Assembly: GCA_964034945.1 (NCBI GenBank)
Contig: OZ035960.1
Coordinates: 31,178,368 to 31,242,367, forward strand
Direction: 5' to 3'
Length of the DNA: 64,000 nucleotides
Source: Chrysopilus asiliformis
Taxonomy: Eukaryota; Arthropoda; Insecta; Diptera; Rhagionidae
In this document: in pieces, positions 11,412-22,947 of the stretch
How positions within the stretch are numbered: position 1 is the first letter of the stretch
How the letters are laid out: each line of letters starts with the position of its first letter
Position numbers and translations under genes: made by a program
The notes under the pieces: model-generated
Databases searched by the model: none
What the model saw: the letters and a program-made list of their open reading frames with translations, nothing else
Told to the model about the DNA's origin: nothing

Positions 11412-11538
11412 GTGCCGTTTGCACCAACAAAACTTAGCAGCTTATTTACAACTTAAAAAATTTAAGTCGAAGAATTTCTACGGTTTAAGTAGGCTAACCA
11501 CAACTTAATTTTTTAAGAATAATACGCGCAAACAGGCC
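11412..11538. mobile_element. TWA-flanked MITE, GTTTGCGCG family, copy 1
   Basis: TTA at 11,409-11,411 and 11,539-11,541. Ends are GTGCCGTTTGCACC on the left and GGCCTGTTTGCGCG on the right (reverse complement). The interior block GGCTAACCACAACTTAATTTT recurs in copy 2 at about 42,769-42,867, which also ends in TTA. Confidence 0.7.
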
Positions 11539-11559
11539 TTAGTGATGTGCAATGATTGT

Positions 11560-12735
11560 TTTACCATTTTAAAAAAAAATTTATATAGTCGGGGGCTTTT
11601 TTGAAAATTAAAAAAAAATGTTTTTCACTCTTCTTAAAGAGTTTTGACTTTCTAATACTCGATTCAAATTTCTCTACAAGCAGTCAGTTTCATAATTTCC
11701 AACCGTCATTATTTCCAACCAAATGGCAGAAATAGGATCAAAATCAGTCCAGGGAATCAAAAAATAGTAGGAGAGGGGGTTTAAAAATTGAAAGGAAGGG
11801 GGAATTCAGGAATACTAAGAACTTCACTTCATAATTTCCAACGAAATGACGAAACGAGATCAAAATCAGTGGATCAAAAGTTATGAGGAAAGGACATATA
11901 CAAGCAGACTCTACCCCCAGACACCTTTACTCTCACCGACCTTTCAGGGATTAAAAGAAACCATTTTTTTTATTTCCAAAATAACTGAATACATATCGAA
12001 CATGGTGTGAGACACAAAGTTTCTATAAAAGACAAAACTCTAGGGAATTTCATCGTCTTCACTCAGAAAACCCGCAGTTTCGGAGTAAATTGCAAAAACC
12101 AAATTAAATATTTTCAAGAATTTCAGTTTTTTTTTTGCGAATTTTGCGAATTTTATGTAGTGGTAAATTAATAGTTAGCAACCCATAACTTTTCATAAAA
12201 ATGTCATTGCTGTTCAAATCAGATATTTTTAAAGAAAAACTACAAGTTATTTTAGTAACTAACAATTTAAATAAACGTTAACATATTTTGGTGACATCAA
12301 AAGACAAAGTTTTTCTTCTAGTTTTAACAATTTTTATTCTGTAACAAGTAAGAATGAAAGAAGAAAAAAAAACCTGGAAGCAGTAATGTAAAAGGGCAGG
12401 TAGAATATTTGTAGGGAGAACCTACCTAATTAAAATTGTTAGAGACATAAAGTTTTATATCAATTGCTTTATTGCGCACAACGTATTCTACTAATTGAGA
12501 TAATAAAGTTTTTCGTTCCAAGCGAATATTTGTAAAAAATATCTGATGTGAACAGCACAAGACTTTCTTGTACAAAATCTGCGTTCCTGTGCATTTTACA
12601 CTATAACCCGACGAAAAAAATATTAGCTTATATAAAAATATGATTTTTCTACGAAATCTGAAATAAAACATATCGGTAAAAAGCAAAAATGAATATCCTC
12701 TTCCTTTTCTTCTTCTTTTAAGTGTTTTTCCCACT
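11560..12735. other. AT-rich stretch with weak dispersed-repeat signal
   Basis: CATAATTTCCAAC occurs twice (about 11,691 and 11,830), and GATCAAAATCAGT follows each, so an old ~140-bp direct duplication is likely. Short ORFs (for example 12,426-12,734 -) show no domain. Confidence 0.35.
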
Positions 12736-12739
12736 TAGG

Positions 12740-12802
12740 AGTCTTTTTTTCGAAATTCTTCATGAATACAATACCTTATTATCCTTCGTATAAGAAAGTA
12801 AA
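12740..12802. repeat. R6 repeat tail fragment
   Basis: TTCATGAATACAATAC and CGTATAAGAAAGTAAA match the tails of R6 copies at 34.4, 50.55 and 58.65 kb. The rest of 12,803-13,214 is AT-rich without features. Confidence 0.55.
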
Positions 12803-13214
12803 AAATCGAATATTACGACGATACTAACGAAGTAACTTTGATATTGCATCGGTTATCCAAAACAGTTTTAATTACATACTTTTTCAATTACGAATATTGA
12901 AGTTATGGTGTCGTATGATACTAATTATAATTTACACTCATTATCAGATCGTTATTTTTTTTAAATTTATTAAATTACATTTATTAAAATGTAAAAAAAA
13001 TATTTGCAATGATTTATGATTTAAAAAAATTGATTTAGCCCGACTCTGAGATATCAAAGAAAAATTCTGAATATTAATTGGAAATTCTTAACTAAAAAAT
13101 AAAAAAAAAACACGGATTTATCATTAACGTACTTTAATCCAAGGTTTTTATTGGTTAACATTTTCTCCCAGTCTTTGATTCATCTATAAATATAAAATCG
13201 TTTAACCTGGGCAG

Positions 13215-13435
13215 CAATCATGTATTCCGACGCGCCTCTGTCTTTCGACTTCTCGCAGCTTTTAACTCTTGACTTCGCCATATCAGCAGCTTCAAATTTC
13301 ATGGAGTGACAGTCAGAATCACATTTCGATTCATAGTGACGATTCCGCGAAATTTCAAGCTGCAGATATGGCAAAGTCCAGAGTTAAAAGCTGCGTCGAA
13401 GTAGAAAGACAGAGACGCGTCGGAATACATGATTG
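13215..13435. repeat. Foldback, about 86-bp inverted arms
   Basis: Left arm about 13,215-13,303 and right arm about 13,347-13,435 are near-exact reverse complements (CAATCATGTATTCCGACGCG at the outer end) with a few mismatches and one indel, around a loop of about 45 nt. A GACT microsatellite starts at 13,443. No TSD could be assigned. Confidence 0.8.
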
Positions 13436-13442
13436 GTGCCCT

Positions 13443-13468
13443 GATTGACTGACTGACTGACTGACTGA
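13443..13468. repeat. GACT microsatellite
   Basis: Six GACT-type units, directly between the foldback and an R4 repeat block. Confidence 0.9.
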
Positions 13469-13569
13469 TTCATCAACGCCCAGCCCAAACCCCTGAAGCT
13501 AGAAACTTGAAACTTTCACAGTATGTCCCGACCATCACGTTGGCGTGAACGGGGGGTAAAGGGGATTTG

Positions 13570-13800
13570 GGTGTTTTTAAACCGTGATTTTCGCCATGAA
13601 TCCTGCTCGATAGGAGTATGAAAAGTTTCACTCGGGGGTTTTCGGGATCGCTGATCATGAATCCGATGTTAGATTTTCAAAACTCGAAACGGAAGGTCCT
13701 GTAAGGATAACGCAAATCTCCTTTTTCACATTTTTTTCGGAGAAAGATGGCATTAGGGGGTTTTCGGGGTCGCTGGTCACGAATCTTTCTTCGTATTCTA
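13570..13800. repeat. R4 repeat block, about two units
   Basis: Two spaced copies of GGGGTTTTCGGGRTCGCTG followed by TCATGAATC or TCACGAATC, with GAAGGTCCTGTAAGGATAACG between them, as in 4,855-5,130. Related to the arms of the foldback at 54,262. Confidence 0.6.
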
Positions 13801-13824
13801 AAACTTATACAAAAAACTTAACCC

Positions 13825-14125
13825 TTAAAGAAAAGTATTATGTTCATGACGGAGATCGACTCCAGAACGGGGGCAGATAGAAACTTTCTGATCAATAGGA
13901 AATCCGTTTCAGGAAAATGACGAGGATGTCCGTGCATGTGTGTGTCGGGCTGTCTGTTGGTCTGTCTTTCGGTCTGTCTGTCGGTCTGTCTGTCAATCTG
14001 TCTGTCGGTCTATTTATCGGTCTGTCTTTCGGTCTTTCGGTCTTTCGGTTTGTCGATCTTGCGGTCTGTCGGTCTGTCTGTCTGTCAGTTTGTCGGTCTG
14101 TCTGTCTGTCGATCTGTGTAAGATA
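13825..14125 (+). repeat. R3 dispersed repeat with CTGT tract
   Basis: Contains TTCATGACGGAGATCGACTC, AGAACGGGGGCAGATAGAAA and a CTGT/CGGT tract from about 13,945 to 14,117. Related sequence occurs at 26,246-26,310 and 58,985-59,140. ORFs over the tract are tetranucleotide translations. Confidence 0.65.
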
Positions 14126-14172
14126 TTAGAAAAAATTTATTTCGCACATTTTTTTTCGAAATTTTAAATATA

Positions 14173-14861
14173 TTGTAGGCACAAATGGAAACCCGCAAGC
14201 AGTAAAATTCTGCTCAAGAATGTCAGATCAGAAACGTCAAATGATAAGCTAGGCAACTGCCAACAACTCTTTATCATTAAATTTGTGAATTTTTATCGTT
14301 ATTATGCGTGAAAATGTCGAAATTTGTACTAAATAAGCGTCATTGGCGGGAAGTTTTGCTTTTTGCCTTCAATTCAAAAAAATCTGCGGCTGAGGCGTGT
14401 CGAATGATTGTAGAAACTTGTAAAATTGTGAAAAACCGATCACAATTAATGCGTTTGAGCCGAGCATTGAAGGGAAAACGTCCACAATTCGAGCAAATTT
14501 TTTTTTAGTGATTTTGCAGCACGATATCGCTTGGTCACATGTTGCTAATGTCGTCAAAGCCTATCAGGAAACCCTGAATTGAGACGTCCTACCCCACCCG
14601 CAATATAGTCCAGACATTGCTCCTTCCGACTACCACCTGTTCTGATCGATGACGCATGGTCTGGCTAAGAAGCACTTCCGTTTGCACGGGGAGACCAAAA
14701 ATTGCATCGATTTGTTGATCGCCTCAAGAGATGAGCAGTTTTTTCGACGCGGATGGGAAAAAGTCATGGCTAGTGATGGACAATATTTTTAATAATAAAT
14801 ATGTAAGCATTTTTCCACAAAAAAAGCCTGACATTTAGAAAGAAAAGGGTGGTTTTTCCAA
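14173..14861 (+). mobile_element. Non-autonomous mariner (D34D) element, copy 1
   Basis: TA at 14,171-14,172 and 14,862-14,863. The right end (TTGGAAAAACCACCCTTTTC inverted) aligns with TTGGGAGTACCGCCATTTT at one end of the copy at 36,554-37,321. The left end is more diverged. It encodes a decayed mariner transposase with an internal deletion shared with the other copy. Confidence 0.75.
14314..14792 (+). pseudogene. Mariner transposase pseudogene (internally deleted, nonsense and frameshift)
   Basis: It starts MSKFVLNKRHWREVLL, a mariner N-terminal helix-turn-helix region, and jumps after ACRMIVETCK to the C-terminal half (QLMRLSRALKGKRPQFEQ). A frameshift near 14,500 leads to VILQHDIAWSHV, PHPQYSPDIAPSDYHLF and VMASDGQYF with its stop at 14,790-14,792. 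Exactly 34 residues separate the HD aspartate from the SD aspartate, the D34D spacing that defines mariner. The first catalytic Asp is lost with the deletion. Two in-frame TGA codons interrupt the C-terminal half, one just before DVLPHP and one between HLF and SMTHG. It cannot encode an active enzyme. Confidence 0.9.
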
Positions 14862-14867
14862 TAGCAG

Positions 14868-15111
14868 CCCAAGTAACAATTTGAGGTTACATTCCGGTTA
14901 AGAAACGTATTTGAAACCATGGTAACAAAACTCAAAAGTTTCCCATTTGGTTTCTGTAACCTTTCAGAAACGTTTCAGAAACCCTATTTAGAAGCTGGTT
15001 TCAAAATAACCGTTTTTGGCGGGTTTATTCGGAAACCATATAAAATGTAACCAAAATGTAACCTAAATTGAAGGTTTTTTTTGTAACCACGGTTACAATA
15101 TGTGTCTTGGG
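14868..15111. mobile_element. MITE-like element with CCCAAG ends and GGTTAC/GTAACC interior
   Basis: Ends CCCAAGTAACAA and (inverted) CCCAAGACACA. The interior is filled with inverted GGTTACA and TGTAACC motifs. It lies six bases beyond the mariner element. A possible relative ends GCTTGGG at about 47,411. No TSD was fixed. Confidence 0.5.
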
Positions 15112-17616
15112 ATAGGAAAGTTTTGTGTGAATGATGTTTTTATATTGAAAGAAATAAAAATCTCAAAAGAAAAATTTGAAAAACTATTCTTTAAATTTCT
15201 GGAATATTTGTTTATTCTTAGTGGCCATACTAAGGAAAAACAAATTTGTCCATACTAAAAAAAATATTGGGGCTGTTTATACTAAACGTCACGCTAATTG
15301 CAGACTTTCCGAGCTTTGCCAAATTCTGTAGCGAATAGCGTAACTGGGACTGACCATAAAATACGTCACTCTTGTAGAGGGATCTGGGCTCTGATGGTGT
15401 GACGGCAGTAAAAAATCGCATACAAAAAGTCATAAATAAAATAAAATCATGGGCGTTTCTCAATATTTACTACCGATTTTAGCTATACATATTTGGTGAT
15501 AATACCATATGTTGAAATAAATTCAATGACTAAATAAACGCTCTGTATTGTTGTTGGTTGGTTGGTTACCATAGTTGGCCGCGAGTTATTTCCTCAGAAG
15601 TGAAAGGTAGACCCTATCATGGCACTTCGATTTTATTTCGTGATTCATTGGACATTGAACGAGATCTAAAGCGAGCTTAATTTTATTGAATTTTAACCGC
15701 TTTTCGACGTTATATTATGATTAACAGCAGCCACGTAAATACCTTTAATGCTATCCCCGGTTAACTGTTCCGTAGTATGATATCTTGGCGTATATACGGA
15801 AGTCATTTACGACAAAATGTAATAAAAAATTCTTATGATATTTGAAAAAAATCCATTGATTATACTTTCCAATAATTTCCTCATCGTTTTCAACTCAATT
15901 AAGGTATAACATTTATACGTAAATAACGATTGGAAATTCTTTTAGTGTTACGCTGATTTCATTCATCTCGGAAATTTTGGGTAAAAATAACCGGATTTTC
16001 TAGTAACATGTTTACGATTTAACAAAATCTGCGTTGGCGTAGAAAACACGAGAAAAATACTACGCAAATCGATTTACTTCTAACGTGTTAATATAAATCG
16101 ATGAGTGATGAATGATGAATCTTATTGATATGTATTTCTTTTCGTTTGCATATGTTGTATAAAAGATGTTAATATTAACAATCATGACAGTTGGTTGGTA
16201 AAAAAAAATGCTTAGTCTCTTGTGGTTTACTTGTAAGAAATTTGTAACGATTTTTTATGGTTTCCCAAATGGCACTTGAAAATATTCTTTGCAAATAAGT
16301 ATATCGCTTCTTGCTGTTATTTCCAAACAATTTTTTGGGTCAATTCCGTACTTATTATGATATTTAAAACCACGTTATTGTTATAAATGTTAAAAGCCCC
16401 TCCATTGTTTTCTAAAAAACAAATTTTAAAATATTTTGAAGAGTGTTTTATATGGTACAGAGCTATTAAAATCTTAAAAGGCTGTCGTCCTGATTCACAC
16501 ACCAGATGTTATTAAAAATGAGTATGAAAAAATAGTGCACATTCTATGTAGGAAAACGAACAACAAAACATTTTTAATAATGAGAAATGTGACTTACGAA
16601 ACAAGTAAAACAAGAAATGTATCATAAATAAAAATCTTGTGAAGTTAAAATCCTGCCAAACCACTTGTTCCTGTTTTTTTCCTTAATTGCATCGTGTATG
16701 ACCAAGTCCTGCTGAATTGGTTGCCACAAGTGTTGTGTGCTTTTAAAGTCTTTACCGTATACGCTTGTAACGATACATTGACGACGATATGAGTAGAAGA
16801 AAAGTCAGGGCGAAAAAATACGTAAAAAGGACAAGAGCCGATGGCTATTTGACCATATCGTTATGAGGTCTACTTTTATTTATGTTGATATATGCGTGCT
16901 AGAAAAATACAAATGAAAATACATAAACATTTATCCCGGGAATCTCGGGCAAAACTACATCAATTCTGTAGCACAGCGCAAAGGACCCTACAAATGTGTG
17001 GTTAAGGAAATTCTTTTAAGGATATAAGTCTTTGCTTCTAACTCGCCTTAGTTGTCGCCAGCGATGTCATTGTGGCTGTTTCCTTGCTTTTATAAGCGGG
17101 AACCCTTAGGAACAAAAGATACTGGGAGAGCAATACAGAGAGCGGTATATACATCGAAAAGGAGCCATTCAAGTGGAACATATCAAGTTTTTATGGTATT
17201 TTCTTCGTTCAGAGAATGGTACTTCTTCTTATAGCAGTTATCCCTTGTCCTGGTCCTGTTTTTATTGTCAGCTCTAATACAAGACCTCCATTTATCTTAA
17301 ACGTTATATTTTTGTGTGGCCCCAAACATTAAATTTTTGGAATTTTATTTAATGAAATACTGTATGGGATAATCGGTAAAATATAGGCCGCATTTAAGCG
17401 GCAGGGGCAAATTCGAAAAAGTTGGAAGTGTTATGATATTAGCAAGAGGAACCAGTGGGTCGGAAGTCAAAAATTGACTCAGGTGCTGTCTATCTATCAG
17501 GAGCCCTACACATGGCACGTTAACTTTCACTGGTTAGAAACCTGCTCCCTACTCGCCGCACTTTTTTGCAATTTTTACGCTCTATATGAGAATCATATAC
17601 AAGTATATTAAATTTG
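15112..17616. other. AT-rich, no supported gene
   Basis: Only short ORFs without domains (15,230-15,463 -, 16,317-16,502 -, 17,052-17,234 +, 17,345-17,530 -). No repeats were recognised by eye. Confidence 0.4.
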
Positions 17617-18228
17617 GGTATCATTTGTAACGCATCGAACCAATCATCGGACACAAAAATGACCTACACCAGGGTGTGACACAAGATTTTAATTTCCGCA
17701 TGACCGTTTGTCTGTCTGTCCGTTTCTCCGACCGTGAATACCATAACTTTTGAAAGGATTGAGATAGAGACATGAAATTTTGTTTAGTTACGTTTCACGT
17801 GAATAGCAGGACTATCTTCTTAAACGGGCAAAATCGCAACATTCCTTCTCCGCTCCCCCAAACTAACAAAACAATTTTTTTGCATTCCTTGAGAACGGTG
17901 CGTCGTATTGAAAACTTCGTTAAGTTAAGATGTGTTTAGAATAGTATTTTATATAACTCATTCACACACAAGAATCCAGTTGAACTACTCCTTCCCCCCT
18001 TATTATTCCAATTTTCACGAAAACGGTACATCATATCGAAAAATTTATAAAGACAAAATGTGTATAGAATATGATTTTACTTAACTGTTCCATACATCTT
18101 AATCCAATCGGACCACTCCTTCGTGCTCACAAATAGATTTTTTCCATAAAAATTTTGTCTGCCCTGATATACATTATTTGACGACTGGCCCCTGATAATT
18201 GAAGCCATTCTTATGATTTGTATATAAG
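17617..18228 (+). repeat. Dispersed repeat R2, copy 2
   Basis: Carries the R2 head (CGGACACAAAAATGACCTAC), a reduced CTGT tract (17,707-17,722), the block ATACCATAACTTTTGAAAGG and the tail TTGACGACTGGCCCCTGATA. A Helitron-like element begins three bases after the tail. Confidence 0.7.
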
Positions 18229-18231
18229 TTA

Positions 18232-18722
18232 CTAGCTTGCATACCCGTCGTTGCCGGGTTAAGTTTTTTCAAATTTTTATTTTATTTTTTTGATTGGAGC
18301 TAAACTTCAGGCCAATCGGCTCGGTGGTTTCCCCGCGAAAGGGTAATATAGAGGAAAAGATAAGTTTCGAGATCACTTTACCCGCACCCCTTACTCCCTC
18401 CACGCTACTTTTTAATGGATCTATGTTGGGGCTGGACCCCCGACGAACATCTATGCCAAATTTCAGGCCAATCGGTTCAGTAGTTTCCCCGCGAAAGAGT
18501 AACATAGCGCAAAAACTAAGTTTCGAAATCACTTTACCCCCTCCCCTTACTCCCCCCACCCCTCGCGTTACTTTTCCGTATGCCTATGTTGGAACCAGAA
18601 CTACTACAGATACTCATGCCAAATTTCAAGTCAATCGGTTCAGCCGTTTTTGCGTGAAAGAAAAACAGACAGACAGACAGACAGACGGACAGATACCAAA
18701 TCATTTTTATATATTAGTATGA
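18232..18722 (-). mobile_element. Helitron-like non-autonomous element, full-length copy
   Basis: On the minus strand it begins TC after a host A (18,723) and ends CTAG before a host T (18,231), the A/T insertion expected of Helitrons. Just inside the 3' end is a CCCG-loop-CGGG hairpin (CCCGGCAACGACGGG on minus). Near the 5' end is a CTGT tract, then repeated blocks containing CCAATCGGTTCAG on +. No Rep-helicase is present. Confidence 0.75.
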
Positions 18723-18807
18723 TTTCAAGTCAATCGGTTCAGCCGTTTTTGCGTGAAAGAGGAACAGACAGACAGATACCAAATCATTTTTATATATTAG
18801 TGTGATA
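18723..18807 (-). repeat. Tandem duplicate of the Helitron 5' terminus
   Basis: About 84 bp repeat the last segment of the preceding element (TCAAGTCAATCGGTTCAGCC through TATATATTAGTGTGA), giving two 5' termini in tandem. Confidence 0.7.
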
Positions 18808-20158
18808 TGATATGATAATAGCTACACATCTGAAACCATGATCCTCCTCCTATATACATCAACTATCCCTATCAGCGAGAAACAAAAATTCGACTTATAA
18901 ATATATTCAAAGAATGTGCAAAAAACTACATATTTCTTATTAAGACGGATAAACTTTCTGCGTTAAATAAGATAACTTGTGTTTGAGAAAACACAAAAAT
19001 TGTAAATGTGGTTCAGTCGCAAAAGAAATTTTTAAGTGGACAAAGAAAAAATATGGCATAAAGAAAACTCGACTAAAAAATAAGCCGAGAGAAGCAAAAA
19101 TCTATCCCTTAAAAATTCCACGGCTAGCATATGTTATGTTTATTTGTGATGCGGATGACCCAAAAAAGCCCTTGTATGCGTAACAACCACCAGCAGTGGA
19201 CAAACATAAGAAAAGGTAAAACATCAACCAAAAAAATCATATCCTACATGATGAGTTTTAGAAATTATAAACCATAAACATTTTTCTGGTCAGGTATTCT
19301 AGTTAAGACTATTCAATCTGAGTAAAATAATATTATTTCTCTTGAATGCTTGAATTTAATAAAATAACTGAGGATTTCTTAATAGATCTCCAACTATCCT
19401 TTTTAATTTTTGCGAGGAAGGGTGATTGTATTCTTGGTTACAAACCAGAGCCCTCCCCCCTATCCCCACCTTCCTCTTTCATTCAAGATTTCAACCCATT
19501 TAAAAAAATATTCGAAATGAAAATATAATAACGTAAAATAAATGCGCCTGCTAGAAAGATTAAAATACGGACCCCACCTGATTTTTTAGCAAATATATGC
19601 ATTGAATAGTTGAAACCGTACTATATATTGAAAACCTACTTAAGGTTTTCGAATATTTAAAATATTTCGTAGATTCTATGTGATTTTATCATAAAGGGTA
19701 TGAGAATTTGGAAAATTGTCATTTCCTCTTTCATCTAATTTAAGTTCTTCCTTTTCGTTGCTTATTTACGACAATTTATTTTGAAAATTCCTCGAAGCAA
19801 TGCATATGTAAACCTAGGGATCAAAAACACACGTGTAGAGAATTACACATTATAGAAAAAGGTATAAGGTTCTTTTCGCATTTGCTTAGGACTAACTACT
19901 TGTCTCGAAGTAAACACTTGGAAAGATCAAACAATTTCTTTTCCACCCATTCAAGTCGCTCTATATTTCAACAGCAGCAAAATAATGGCAGCATAAATTT
20001 TGGTCGTCGAATATATCAGGAATATAGGATAAAACACAAAGGATAAACTTAAGAAAAATCAGCGAAAAAAACTACTAGTTTATTGAATTTATGCCGACAT
20101 TTTTATATTTTTTCGGTAATTCCAATCCTGTGTTAAATCCGGTCTAGGTTATATTGCA
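18808..20158. other. AT-rich, no supported gene
   Basis: A basic ORF at 18,977-19,183 (+, many Lys and Cys near its start) is open but has no recognised domain, and its start context is unconvincing. Nothing else was found. Confidence 0.35.
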
Positions 20159-20692
20159 CTAGAATTTTGCCCCGGCTTCGCCTGGCTAAAAGCGCGAGTA
20201 GAACAAAACCTAGTAAAACAAAATTCAGTTGGTTATAAATTAGATAGCCTAGAGTAAGGTGGTCTGACCTGTGCTTTTCTCTAGTTTTTTTTCGGAAAAT
20301 AATTTTGAAAAATTGGCAATTTGAATTCACTTTACCCCTTCCCTTTACTCCCTCGACTACTTGGGCTACTTTTAAATGGATCTATGTTAGAGGTAAAGCG
20401 AGCATCTATGCCGCATTTCGGGCCAATCGGCTCGGTAGTTTTCCCGCGAAAACATAGAGGAAAAACCAAGCTTGTATAGAGGAATAACCAAGCGTCGGAC
20501 TCACTTTACCCCTCCCATTACTCACCCCACCACTTGGGCTAGCTTGCAAAAGGCTTCGGTTGGAATTAGGCCTGCAGCGAACACCCATGCCAGATTTCAG
20601 GTCAATTGGTTCAGCTGTTTTCACTTGAAAGAGGAATAGACAGCCAGACAGACAGACACACAGACACCACCTTATTTTTATAATTAGTATAA
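20159..20692 (-). mobile_element. Helitron-like element with a different 3' end
   Basis: Its 5' part (from 20,692 downward) matches the other copies. The 3' end is CTAG at 20,162-20,159 before a host T, with a distinct hairpin on minus (CCAGGCGAAGCCGGGG). A segment inside it, CTATCTAATTTATAACCAAC on minus, recurs at 61,783-61,840. Confidence 0.6.
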
Positions 20693-20704
20693 TTTTATAA
20701 AATA

Positions 20705-21189
20705 CTAGTTTGCATACCCGTCGTTGCCGGGTTAAGTTTTTTAAAATTTTTTTTGATGGTCTATGTTGGAGCTAAACCTTAGGCCAATCGGCTCGGTAGT
20801 TTCCCCGCGAAAGGGTAAAATAGAGGAAGAGCTAAGTTTCGCGAACATTTTCCCCCCTCCCCTTAATCCCCCACCTCTGGGGCTACTTTTTAATGGGTTT
20901 ATGTTGGGGCTGGACCCCGACGAACATCTATGCCAAATTTCAGGCCAATCGGTTCAGTAGTTTCCCCGCGAAAGAGTAAAATAGCGTAAAAACTAAGTTT
21001 CGAAATCACTTTACCCCTCCCCTTACTCCCCCCACCCCTCGCGCTTCTTTTCCGTATGTCTATGTTGGAACCAGAACAACCACAGACACTCATGCCAAAT
21101 TTCAAGACAATCGGTTCAGCCGTTTTTGCGTGAAAAAGGAACAGACAGATAGACAGACAGACAGACACCAACTCATTTTTATAGTATGA
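20705..21189 (-). mobile_element. Helitron-like non-autonomous element, full-length copy
   Basis: The 3' CTAG (20,708-20,705) precedes a host T, with the same GTCGTTGCCGGG hairpin on + as at 18.2 kb. The 5' TC (21,189-21,188) follows a host A. It is only 12 bp from the previous element and in the same orientation. Confidence 0.75.
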
Positions 21190-22515
21190 TAAAATCCTTT
21201 GGAGATATTTGAATATTTACGTTAGGACGAATATCAAGAAAAAAAAACACAATTGTAGTAATTTCCATTAATTAGAGGTCGGATTCAATTTGCAAATAAA
21301 TACGATTGAATTTTTAAATATGGCCCAAACTTCTAATACTACAATCAACAACGGAATTGGAAGCTTCACACAATAAAAGCCGACTTACTAACAATAATGA
21401 AATATATATTTCTTTCACAAGCTCTATTTATAGCTAAAAATATCTGAAAACACAAAAGAAAATCATTTCAATCGTCCTTTTGTCAGATTCACTGTAAATT
21501 CTTGTGACCGTTTTAAAAAATCGCCATTTTTTTCATCCATGGAAGGCCACTGGAATTTATTTTCACCAAGTTTTATACGGAGGGTGAGAGTTTTTCTGAT
21601 ACATACAAGTCGTAAAATACAAAAAAAAAGTATGACATGTGGCAAATATCCTTTTTTGCCGAGTGGACGCATTAGAATGTGATCTACCTGAAATGCTACC
21701 CCAAAACCACGTCCTTTGGGGAGATTGTCCCAATTTTTTGTATCCATTTGAAAAATGTTGTTTTTTTTGCAGGTATTTTTTGGTTTGCTGTGTGTTTTTT
21801 TTACTTTATTCAATTCAGTCGAGTTTCGCTTTGGTTTCGGTTGTTTTATTCGTGGCCTTTTGATAAATTAAAAACATGACAAGCACAGAAAATGTGTAGC
21901 ACGAGTAGCCATTGCTTGGACGAATTAGAAGCCCTTGGCCCTTTTCATAATAGATTAGGACGATGGATTTTTTGACAATGAACATGGGGCAGAAACACTT
22001 TTACACCGTATGAGTAGCACAACCCGAAAAAAAACGACGGCTAAATTGGAATATAACAATTTTTTAGAAAGCCGAAAAAAAAACTACGAGAAAAAATTCT
22101 AAATAAATGAAAAAAAAATCTATTTTGCTGATTTCATGAGGCGGTGAGTTGGGTAACCTAACTGACACTTGATATTATTTCTTTTCGCTAGCCCTTAATT
22201 GAAGCCATTAAATTTTTTTGGTTTTAAACCAAATAACGTGAAATTAATTTGACCCTTTTTTTTGCAAATATATTAAAACAAAACCTACACACTAAAATAC
22301 CTTGGGTTCAAGGATAAATTACTACCCAACATTTATAATTTTTTTTAATAACAATTTTACGAGCTTTCATAAAAAGCTGGGATTTCACCCAAATTTTTTG
22401 AGTAGAATTCGTTTGTGTTAGACAACTAATTTGAATTTGAGCCAAACTCTAAAAGTGTCAAAAGATTTAGGTTATTAGCATTTATATAACTTTAAATAAA
22501 AAAAATATAATATAA
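21190..22515. other. AT-rich, no supported gene
   Basis: Low-complexity ORFs only (for example 21,463-21,813 -). It ends at the pyrimidine tract of the ratchet motif at 22,545. Confidence 0.4.
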
Positions 22516-22550
22516 TTTCAATTTTTTTTTTCTGTTTTTTTCAGGTGAGT
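22512..22550 (+). promoter_or_regulatory. Candidate recursive (ratchet) splice site 1
   Basis: A tract of about 21 nearly uninterrupted pyrimidines (22,522-22,542) ends in CAG (AG at 543-544) and is followed at once by GTGAGT (545-550). ATAATTTCA upstream could serve as a branch region. A 3' splice site fused to a 5' splice site with no exon between is the known signature of recursive splicing in long insect introns. Use in vivo is inferred. Confidence 0.5.
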
Positions 22551-22947
22551 TTGGATTACTTTTTGCTTTCATCTAAAAATCTAAGTATTTAGTGCGGTAA
22601 TGTAGACTATTTTTTTATAACTTGAATATTAATAAAGTTGAGGAAAAGTTGAACTGGAAAAGGTTAAAAATTTATGGAAAATTGTTTTTTAAAATTTTTC
22701 CCAAATTTTTATGTTTAAAAAAATAAACGACGTGTCTAACCCAAGTTATGGAATTCTGCCAAACCGATTTATTTTGATCGAAAGCTACTATTATGTATTT
22801 TTGTGCATGTTTTTTGAAATGCGAAAGGTTTCTCATTGTGTTTCATGAGTTAACATTTGTATTATTTTCGTCTTTATAAATCTGTTAGCCTGGTACAGTG
22901 CAACTGTGGCGTTATGTTATTATTAAAATACGAAACAACTCGGCTTA

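Noticed and set aside
13440..14125. Possible CRISPR-like or satellite array
   Set aside because: The repeats are tetranucleotide tracts and R4 units without regular unique spacers, and the context is eukaryotic.
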